A stretch of 64,000 nucleotides of DNA, from contig JAKFYH010000025.1 in the NCBI GenBank assembly GCA_021730945.1, forward strand, positions 46,619 to 110,618. The letters are read 5' to 3'. Position numbers and translations under genes: made by a program. The stretch is from Acidobacteriota bacterium (GTDB lineage: Bacteria; Acidobacteriota; Vicinamibacteria; Vicinamibacterales; UBA2999). How positions within the stretch are numbered: the first letter of the stretch is position 1; every line of letters starts with the position of its first letter. The notes beneath the pieces were generated by a model that saw only the letters and a list, made by a program, of their open reading frames with translations, had not been told where the DNA came from and searched no databases. Below are positions 57,895 through 64,000 of this stretch, one piece after another.

Positions 57895-59847
57895 TCAGTG
57901 CTCCTCACTACGGCGGGGGAAGCCGTTGATGCCAAACTCCGCGAGAATCGCCGCCGCCAGGCTCTCGATGGTGGCCGCCGGTTGCTTGAGCGCCCGGTTG
58001 CTCAACAGGATGCCGGGCACCGTCTCGTGATCCATGCAGTGGTCGCCACTCCACGCGCCGGTGTTGTCGACCATCACCTCGGGCGGCAGGCCGCCCAGCG
58101 CCGACTCGTCGGACCCGCGTGTGCCCTTCGCGTAGCCGACGACCAGGTCGGGCGCGATGTCTTCATTACCGGCCAGGTGGAACACGTCTTCGCGGCGGTA
58201 GACCTTGGTGATGGCGGCGCCGCCGGTCGCCGGGTCGACGGTGCCGAGCAGCTTGCCGGCGATCTCGGCCGCCAGCGCCTCGCGCCCGCCTGGCTCGACA
58301 ATGCCGTCCCTTTCGCGCCCCTTGACATTGAGATACAGGCCGTTGAGCCCGACCGCGTACGCCCGCGTGCGGGTCCAGTCGACGTTGCCGAAGAATCCCG
58401 GGTCGTCGCGCCGATTGGGATCGATCAATGTCAGGTAACCCTGATCGCGCAGCCAGCTGTTCAAGTGAAAAGCGCGCCGCCACGACGTGAACCCGTGATC
58501 CGACATCACCACCAACAGATCGTCGGGCCCGAGCGTCGCCAGCGTGTCGCTCACGATGGTGTCAAGTCCGCGGTAGAGCTCGTCGACCACCATTGCGTTG
58601 GGCGTGTCGGTCACGGCGTTGTAGGCGGGGTGCTGCGGGTCGCGCGCCCGCCACATCATGTGCGACACCTGATCGACGTTGCCGAAGTAGTAGAACAGCA
58701 GCCCATCGTCAAAGCGATCGAGCACGTAGCGATACTGCCGGCGGTTCTCGTCGGCGGCCAGCCGGGCCTGGGCAAGGAACTCGGCGTCGGTGAGCACGCC
58801 GGTCTTCAGGCCCTTGGTGTCCTCGGGCATGCCCTGGGTATAAAAGCGCCCGGTGGCCTCGGCCAGTTCCGCCGCGTAGCTGCCGGGATGCGAGATCGGC
58901 ATCGCCGGAGCCATTGGATCGAGATTGACCGGGCTGGCGTAGAGCTCGAAAAACGGATCGAGTCCCTTCAGGTAGAAGCGAACCTCGCCGCCGATCGACT
59001 GCGTCGGTGCCAGCGAGAAGCTGACCGGGAGCCAGTCGCTCCATTCGCCAACCGCCAACAGGATCTCGTTGGTGCCAACGGTGATCCTGGCGTGCCGGTT
59101 AGCCTGGTCGAGGCGCGCCGTGAATTCGGCACGCACCTTCTCCGGTTGCTTCAGGAACGGGTTGTCGGGCCCCTCGAGCGACGCCCTCACCAGGCCATCG
59201 CGCACCTTGACGGCATGTACGACGCCGCCGGCCAGCGACTGACCGACGTAGGCGTAGGGCTCGGAGGTGTAGAACGCGAACGTGCCGTAGGTGCCGGTCA
59301 GGTCCGGCGTGCCCATGCCGCTCAGCTCGCGTGTGGCCGTGCCCGACGGCGGGAAGTTGGCCGGCATCCGGATGATGGTGGTGCTGATGCCCTTGGCCTC
59401 GAGCGGCTCCCAGAACGGCTGGCCCTGCCGCAGCGACTCGACCGTACCGCTCGACAGCGGCAGTTGCCAGGGGCCCAGGCCGAGTGTTCGCCCGCCCGGC
59501 TCGGTCCGCGTCGTCGACAAGTACGGGAGCATCGTCTTCGGATCGCGATGCACGAAGTCGAAGATGCCGTGGCCGCCGGGATCGAGACCGGTGATGAAGG
59601 TGGACCACGCCACCGGGCTTTGCGGCGGAATGGTGGTGCCGAGCGCCGAGAAGCCACCGCTCTCGGCGAGCCGCGCAAATCCGGGCAGGCGGCCGCTGGC
59701 GATCATCTGACGGGTCAGGTCGTAGTCGAGACCGTCGAAGCCCAGCACGATGACCTTGCGGCCGACGGGCGGGCGCGACCCGCACGCACCCGTGGCGACG
59801 GCCGCGACGAGCGCCAGCGTCAACGCGCAATAGATAGCGCGCTTCAC
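57895..59847 (-). CDS. Alkaline phosphatase superfamily lipoprotein (type I phosphodiesterase-like)
   Basis: A 650-residue lipoprotein starting at GTG 59847; the lipobox ATGAC22 is good. The phosphodiesterase/nucleotide-pyrophosphatase-type domain has LGFDGLDYDL (D38) near the start, IPPQSPVAWSTFITG (residues 73-87, nucleophile region), FYYFGNVDQVSHMMWR (metal site) and VVMSDHGFTSWRR. Close paralogue of the next upstream gene, which it overlaps by 4 bp (GTGA). The predicted action is hydrolysis or transfer of a phosphate or phosphoester in the periplasm. Sequence around PISHPGSYAAELAEATGRF is shared with the paralogue and may form the substrate pocket. Confidence 0.85.
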   Translation of the reverse strand: MKRAIYCALTLALVAAVATGACGSRPPVGRKVIVLGFDGLDYDLTRQMIASGRLPGFARLAESGGFSALGTTIPPQSPVAWSTFITGLDPGGHGIFDFVHRDPKTMLPYLSTTRTEPGGRTLGLGPWQLPLSSGTVESLRQGQPFWEPLEAKGISTTIIRMPANFPPSGTATRELSGMGTPDLTGTYGTFAFYTSEPYAYVGQSLAGGVVHAVKVRDGLVRASLEGPDNPFLKQPEKVRAEFTARLDQANRHARITVGTNEILLAVGEWSDWLPVSFSLAPTQSIGGEVRFYLKGLDPFFELYASPVNLDPMAPAMPISHPGSYAAELAEATGRFYTQGMPEDTKGLKTGVLTDAEFLAQARLAADENRRQYRYVLDRFDDGLLFYYFGNVDQVSHMMWRARDPQHPAYNAVTDTPNAMVVDELYRGLDTIVSDTLATLGPDDLLVVMSDHGFTSWRRAFHLNSWLRDQGYLTLIDPNRRDDPGFFGNVDWTRTRAYAVGLNGLYLNVKGRERDGIVEPGGREALAAEIAGKLLGTVDPATGGAAITKVYRREDVFHLAGNEDIAPDLVVGYAKGTRGSDESALGGLPPEVMVDNTGAWSGDHCMDHETVPGILLSNRALKQPAATIESLAAAILAEFGINGFPRRSEEH

Positions 59848-61934
59848 GACAGGCCTTCCAGTGGACGGCCGTCCATGTGGGGCGGGGGAGTGATGCCAAA
59901 CAGGCGCAGCGCGGTGGGCGCGATGTCGATCAGGGACGGCTCCTCGGTGGTGACCTTGCGGTTGCAGAAGAACACGCCGGGTACCAGGCGAGGGTCGATG
60001 CAGTGGTCGCCGCTCCACGGCTTCAGATTGTCCTCGAACACCGGTCCCGACACCATGCCGGTGGCGCAGTCCCACGAGGTGCGGTAGCCGGCGTTGTAGC
60101 CGATGATCAGGTCGGGCGCGTTCTCAAGGTACGGACCCGAGTAGAGCACAGCGGTATCGAACGCCTCGTTGACGCCAACGGCCGCCTTCTCCGAGTCGGC
60201 GAGATTGCGCAGCTTGCCCATGATCTCGGCCTTGAGCGCGGCGGCCTCGGCGCCTGGCTTGACGATGCCGCCGGCTTCGCGGCCGTGGAGATTGAGAAAC
60301 ATGCCGGTGAGGCCAAGTGCGTAGGCGCGCGTGGCGGTCCAATCCACATCGCGCAGCCACTCGGTGCTGCCGTCGGTGCCGGGCTTGAGTGTCAGGTAGC
60401 CCTCGCGCAACAGCCACTGGTTGAGGTTGACGCCGCGGCGAAACGAGCTGAAGCCGTGATCGGAGATCACCATCAGGACATCGCCGTCGCGCAATTTCTC
60501 GCGCACGCGGCCCACCATGGCGTCGTTGCGGCGGTAGAGCTCGCGAATGGCATCGCGATGGGGCGCGTGCTCGCGTCCGCGTCCGGCCGGGTGGCCGGGA
60601 TCGATGTCGCGCCAGAACATGTGTTGAATGCGGTCGGTCGCGTCGAACACGCACACCAGGCAGCCACGGCGCAAGCGGTCGAGCGACGCGAAGAACATCG
60701 ATTCGCGCTCGCGGTCGATGTCATAGGTCTGCTGCAGAAACGTGCCATCGTCGGTGACACCCTCGTTGAGTGCCCAGGTGTCTTCGGCCAGGCCGAGCGT
60801 GGCAAACGATCCCACTCGCTTAGCGAGATAGGTGGCGAAGTAGGAGGGATGCGAGATCGGCATGGCCGGCGCATCGGGATCGAGGTTGATGGGCGCGACG
60901 TACAACGAGAAGTGATCGCCGAGCTCGGTCACGAGCAGGCGGGTCAGCCCCTTCACGGACACGCCGGGCATGGCGGCGAATGTCAGCGGAATCCAGTCGC
61001 TCAGTGTGCCGGCCGTGAGCGTCACCGAGTGCGCGCCGACGGTCACCTCGACCTGGCGCTGCTCGCGGTCGAGTCGCGCCCGCAGCGGCAGGGTGAGCGG
61101 CGGCGTGCCTTCAACAAATGCGTTGTCCGGCCCGTGCAAGGTGGTGGTGACCACGTCGTTCTCGATGGCCACGGAAAAGCGCAGCCCACCCTCCTTGAAG
61201 GCCTGACTCTGGGGCCGGGTGGTGTAGAGCAGGAAGGTGCCCTGGGTGCCGAGCAGATCAGGCACGCACATCGCGCTCAGTTCCGCGCCGTAGAAATTGT
61301 CGGGCGGGAAGGTGATGGGCACGCGCAGCACGGTGCTCCAGATGCGCGACTCGCCGAGGATGGTCCAGAACGGCTTGGACTTGCGCAGCAGCCGCAGCTC
61401 GGGTTTGCGCAGAGGAATGCGGTAGCGCCCGACCTTCAGAAACCGATCGACCTTGCCGATGTGCGCCGACGACAGCATGGGCAGGTAGGTGCGGCGGTCG
61501 CGATCGAGAAAATCAAAGATGTTGTGCCGCGCCGGGTGTGAGCCGGTGCTGAACGACGACCAGGCCACCGGCGACACCGAGGGGAAAGTCGTGGCCAGGC
61601 GGCGATAGCTGCCGGTGGCGGCCAGCGCGCTGAAGTTGGGCAGGATGCCTTCGCGCATGAACTGATCGGTCAGCTTGGGATCCTGGCCGTCGAGGCCGAC
61701 CACGATCAGGCGGGTGATGGAGGCCTTGGGCGGCGCCGGACTGGTGAGGGCCCGCCACAACGCGCGGAACGGCCAGGCCAGCAGCGTGACGAACACGATC
61801 AGGACCGTCGTGACCAGGACGAACGCCGACGACATCAACGCGAAGCCGGCGCCGGGACCGATGTATGCTGAGGCCGGCGTGGCGCTGGCGAGCAGCACCA
61901 TGACGGCCAACGCGACGGTGGTCAGAAACTTCAA
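59844..61934 (-). CDS. Alkaline phosphatase superfamily membrane protein, paralogue of 57895
   Basis: A 696-residue exported enzyme. The start is TTG 61934 (no ATG is in frame before the signal sequence). A signal peptide ends at PASA (about residue 23) and a second hydrophobic helix lies at about 30-58, so the protein is anchored in the membrane. Motifs: VVGLDGQDPKL, FPSVSPVAWSSFSTGSHPARHNIFDF, CVFDATDRIQHMFWR and VISDHGFSSFRRGV, the same set as the downstream paralogue. First gene of the operon; divergent from the sulfotransferase gene 29 bp away. The pair probably acts on two related phosphorylated substrates of the envelope. Confidence 0.85.
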   Translation of the reverse strand: MKFLTTVALAVMVLLASATPASAYIGPGAGFALMSSAFVLVTTVLIVFVTLLAWPFRALWRALTSPAPPKASITRLIVVGLDGQDPKLTDQFMREGILPNFSALAATGSYRRLATTFPSVSPVAWSSFSTGSHPARHNIFDFLDRDRRTYLPMLSSAHIGKVDRFLKVGRYRIPLRKPELRLLRKSKPFWTILGESRIWSTVLRVPITFPPDNFYGAELSAMCVPDLLGTQGTFLLYTTRPQSQAFKEGGLRFSVAIENDVVTTTLHGPDNAFVEGTPPLTLPLRARLDREQRQVEVTVGAHSVTLTAGTLSDWIPLTFAAMPGVSVKGLTRLLVTELGDHFSLYVAPINLDPDAPAMPISHPSYFATYLAKRVGSFATLGLAEDTWALNEGVTDDGTFLQQTYDIDRERESMFFASLDRLRRGCLVCVFDATDRIQHMFWRDIDPGHPAGRGREHAPHRDAIRELYRRNDAMVGRVREKLRDGDVLMVISDHGFSSFRRGVNLNQWLLREGYLTLKPGTDGSTEWLRDVDWTATRAYALGLTGMFLNLHGREAGGIVKPGAEAAALKAEIMGKLRNLADSEKAAVGVNEAFDTAVLYSGPYLENAPDLIIGYNAGYRTSWDCATGMVSGPVFEDNLKPWSGDHCIDPRLVPGVFFCNRKVTTEEPSLIDIAPTALRLFGITPPPHMDGRPLEGLS

Positions 61935-61962
61935 ACGACCACTCTAGGCGGGCCGAACCCTT

Positions 61963-62583
61963 TTGGCAACCGACGTGAACCCCATTTCCGTTCTTCGCCG
62001 CCTTCGGCGCGGCCGTCCCATCGTCGTCGTGTCCGGCTTGCCCCGATCGGGCACCTCCATGGCGATGCGGATGCTCGAAGCCGGCGGGCTGCCGATCGTC
62101 ACCGACGGCATCCGCAGTGCCGACAGCGCCAATCCCAAGGGCTACTACGAGTTCGAGCCGGTCAAGGGCCTCGACAAGGGGGGCGACACCGCGTGGCTGG
62201 CGGATTCGCGAGGCAAGGCGGTCAAGATCATCTCGTTCCTCCTGACCCATCTGCCCGAGTCGTACGACTACCGCGTCGTCTTCATGCGGCGCGATCTGGG
62301 TGAAGTGGTGGCGTCGCAGAACCAGATGCTCGACACCAGGGGTGAAGAGCGGGGCGCTGCTGACGATCGCACGGCGGAGTTGTACACGCGGCACCTGGAG
62401 CAGGTCGAGCGCTTCCTGCGCCAGCGTGCCTGCTTCGAGGTGTTGATGGCCGACTATTCCGCGGTGGTGGCCGACCCGGGAGGGCAGGCCGCGCGCCTGA
62501 ACCGGTTCATTGGCGGCAGCCTCGACGTCGCGCGCATGGCGGCGGTCGCCGAACCGGCGCTCTACCGCAACCGCCGCGCCTGA
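61963..62583 (+). CDS. Sulfotransferase family protein
   Basis: A 206-residue sulfotransferase-fold protein. VVVSGLPRSGTSMAMRML near residue 22 is the 5'-phosphosulfate-binding loop; the 3'-phosphate block is around YRVVFMRRDLGEVVASQNQML near residue 103, with Arg and Ser in place. No signal peptide, so sulfation would be cytoplasmic, using PAPS. The window's cysD-cysNC operon could supply that PAPS. The start is TTG 61963 or GTG 61975. Short for the family, but both cofactor motifs are complete. It is divergent from the phosphatase-fold operon and followed by a terminator-like hairpin. Confidence 0.78.
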   Translation: MATDVNPISVLRRLRRGRPIVVVSGLPRSGTSMAMRMLEAGGLPIVTDGIRSADSANPKGYYEFEPVKGLDKGGDTAWLADSRGKAVKIISFLLTHLPESYDYRVVFMRRDLGEVVASQNQMLDTRGEERGAADDRTAELYTRHLEQVERFLRQRACFEVLMADYSAVVADPGGQAARLNRFIGGSLDVARMAAVAEPALYRNRRA

Positions 62584-62587
62584 ATCG

Positions 62588-62610
62588 GCGGCCGGGTTCA
62601 GACCGGCCGC
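62588..62610 (+). terminator. Hairpin after the sulfotransferase gene
   Basis: GCGGCCGG and CCGGCCGC form a perfect 8-bp stem with a 7-nt loop just after the stop codon. No T-tract follows, so it may protect the 3' end or terminate inefficiently. Confidence 0.5.
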
Positions 62611-62712
62611 ACGGCGCAAGTCACCAAGGCCCGGCCGGGCCGATCAGCGTCTAATTCTCGGGACCGCCTGCGATATCTGTGTACTCTGGGGTTCTCTGGT
62701 CTGGAGAGTCTG

Positions 62713-63954
62713 ATGACAGCTCGACTGTGGACGATCATCGTGGTGGGCCTGCTGGCGCTCGCGCCGTTGAAGGCGACGCAGGCCCAGGCGCCGGCGGATT
62801 GGTTCCAGTGGCGCGGACCCGAGCGCGACGGCGTCTCGCGTGAGACCGGGCTGCTGCAAGACTGGCCCAAGGCCGGCCCCGCGCTGGCCTGGCGCGGCAC
62901 CGGTGCGGGCAACGGCTATTCGTCGTTCTCATCGGCGGGTGGCCGCCTCTATACGCTCGGGGCCCGCGCCGGCAACGAGTACGTGATGGCCTTCGACCGC
63001 GCCAGCGGCAAGAAGGTGTGGGAGCACCTCAACGGCCGCCGCTACGAGAACGATCGTGGCGATGGGCCGCGCAGCACGCCGACCATCGAGGGCGATCGGC
63101 TCTACGTGTTGGGCGGCAGCGGCGACCTCACTTGCCTCGAAACCGCGACCGGCAAGCGAGTCTGGTCGATCAACTTGATCCAGAAGTTCGGCGGCCGCAA
63201 TCCCTATTGGGGCTACAGCGAGTCGCCGCTCATTGTCGGCGACCGCATCCTGGTCAACGCCGGCGGTTCGCGCGCCTCGATCGTGGCGGTGGCCAAGGCT
63301 GACGGTGCCACGCTGTGGCAGCAACACAGCGACGAAGCCGGCTACTCGTCGCCCATGCTGTTGCGTACGGGCAACCTCAACCAGGTGATCTTCTTCACCG
63401 GCGCGCGCACGCTGGCGGTGGATCCGCGCGACGGCCGGCTGCTGTGGTCCTACAACAAGGTCGCCAACGGCACGGCCAACATTGCCACGCCGATCGTCCG
63501 CGGCACGCGGGTGTTCCTGTCATCTGACTACGGCGCCGGCGCCGCGCTGCTCGACATTCGCGCCACCGGCAACCAGGCCGCGGCCAGCGAGGTCTACTTC
63601 ACGCGCGACATGCGCAACCACCACGCCAGCTCGGTGCTGATTGGCGATTACCTGTTCGGTTTCTCCAGCAGCATCCTGACCGCGCTCAAGTTCGACACCG
63701 GCGTGCTGGCCTGGCGCGATCGCAGCGTCGGCAAGGGGTCCCTGGCCTTCGCCGACCAGCGCCTGTATCTCTACAGCGAAGACGGCGTGGTCGGTCTGGC
63801 CGAAGCATCACCGGCGAGCTATCGTGAGCACGGACGCTTCCGCCTGCCGCAACAAAGCGGCCTGCCGACGTGGAGCCACCCGATCATCAGCGGCGGCCTG
63901 CTGATCATCCGCGACCAGGACACCGTTTACGCGTACGACGTGAGGGCGAAATAG
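62713..63954 (+). CDS. Exported PQQ-type beta-propeller repeat protein
   Basis: A 413-residue exported protein. The signal peptide ends near TQAQA (residue 25). DWFQWRGPERDGVSRETGLLQDWP near residues 29-52 is the standard N-terminal block of these proteins, and propeller blades follow with repeats such as GKKVWEHLN, GKRVWSINLI, GATLWQQHS and GRLLWSYN. Such propellers resemble quinoprotein dehydrogenases but lack their catalytic residues in most cases; function is probably binding or scaffolding in the periplasm. An 18-bp tandem repeat begins at its stop codon. A weak ribosome site (GGAGAG) precedes ATG 62713. Confidence 0.87.
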   Translation: MTARLWTIIVVGLLALAPLKATQAQAPADWFQWRGPERDGVSRETGLLQDWPKAGPALAWRGTGAGNGYSSFSSAGGRLYTLGARAGNEYVMAFDRASGKKVWEHLNGRRYENDRGDGPRSTPTIEGDRLYVLGGSGDLTCLETATGKRVWSINLIQKFGGRNPYWGYSESPLIVGDRILVNAGGSRASIVAVAKADGATLWQQHSDEAGYSSPMLLRTGNLNQVIFFTGARTLAVDPRDGRLLWSYNKVANGTANIATPIVRGTRVFLSSDYGAGAALLDIRATGNQAAASEVYFTRDMRNHHASSVLIGDYLFGFSSSILTALKFDTGVLAWRDRSVGKGSLAFADQRLYLYSEDGVVGLAEASPASYREHGRFRLPQQSGLPTWSHPIISGGLLIIRDQDTVYAYDVRAK

Positions 63955-63988
63955 GGCGGGTCGGGCTGGCAGGGCGGGTCGGGCTGGT
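63953..63988. repeat. 18-bp tandem duplication at the stop of the propeller gene
   Basis: Two copies of AGGGCGGGTCGGGCTGGC (one base differs in the second) run 63953-63988, beginning within the stop codon. The array may continue beyond the window. The remaining bases to 64000 hold nothing recognisable. Confidence 0.75.
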
Positions 63989-64000
63989 GCCGACGAACAA

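Overview
The window is about 64 kb of high-GC bacterial chromosome, densely coded on both strands, with no rRNA, tRNA or CRISPR array seen. Two very large Oar-type TonB-dependent receptors, TPR-fused sulfatase-like proteins, S9/M28/CocE secreted hydrolases and YtcJ-type amidohydrolases together suggest an Acidobacteriota soil or sediment organism, probably close to the Vicinamibacteria. That placement is inference from gene content, not from a marker gene.

Layout. 1-5 kb: the N-terminus of an amidase (cut by the window edge), an S9 peptidase, then a sulfide/persulfide operon (TauE exporter, a three-domain persulfide dioxygenase-pseudorhodanese-rhodanese protein, ArsR regulator) behind an AT-rich palindrome. 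5-14.7 kb: a hypothetical anchored protein preceded by a long inverted repeat, TonB receptor 1, a MOSC protein, a DUF4097 protein, a two-domain sulfurtransferase, an archaeal-type ornithine cyclodeaminase-like protein, HtpX and a PEGA protein. 14.7-18.3 kb: cysD-cysNC-tauE, making PAPS. 18.3-24.7 kb: two sulfatase-fold/TPR fusions with Thr at the nucleophile position and a TMTC-like membrane glycosyltransferase-TPR protein. 24.8-27.5 kb: TonB receptor 2.

27.7-36.3 kb holds the most unusual protein-coding locus: a CocE hydrolase fused to a glutamate-carboxypeptidase-II-like M28 peptidase, an N-acyl-D-amino-acid deacylase-like enzyme, and a second M28 peptidase fused at its C-terminus to an SxxK serine hydrolase (class A beta-lactamase fold). 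All look exported and have complete visible active sites. 36.3-39.5 kb holds two related membrane proteins and then a short degenerate integron cassette array without an integrase (CALIN): attC-like sites whose stem arms pair with the two single-base bulges typical of attC, separating small genes (DUF2200, RDD, and an overlapping pair), all on the minus strand.

39.6-56.5 kb looks like an amine and amide catabolic region: APC permease, Tat-exported FAD oxidoreductase resembling spermidine dehydrogenase, a previously hidden 51-residue metallothionein, class C-like serine hydrolase, two class III aminotransferases, a succinate-semialdehyde dehydrogenase-like enzyme, a GNAT protein, a CocE hydrolase and three YtcJ-type amidohydrolases. 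A polyamine to GABA to succinate route can be drawn from these. 56.7-64 kb: a 35-bp tandem repeat, a compact four-gene operon of two paralogous alkaline-phosphatase-superfamily proteins with a 64-residue protein and a membrane protein, a sulfotransferase that could use the PAPS made by CysDNC, and a PQQ-type beta-propeller protein.
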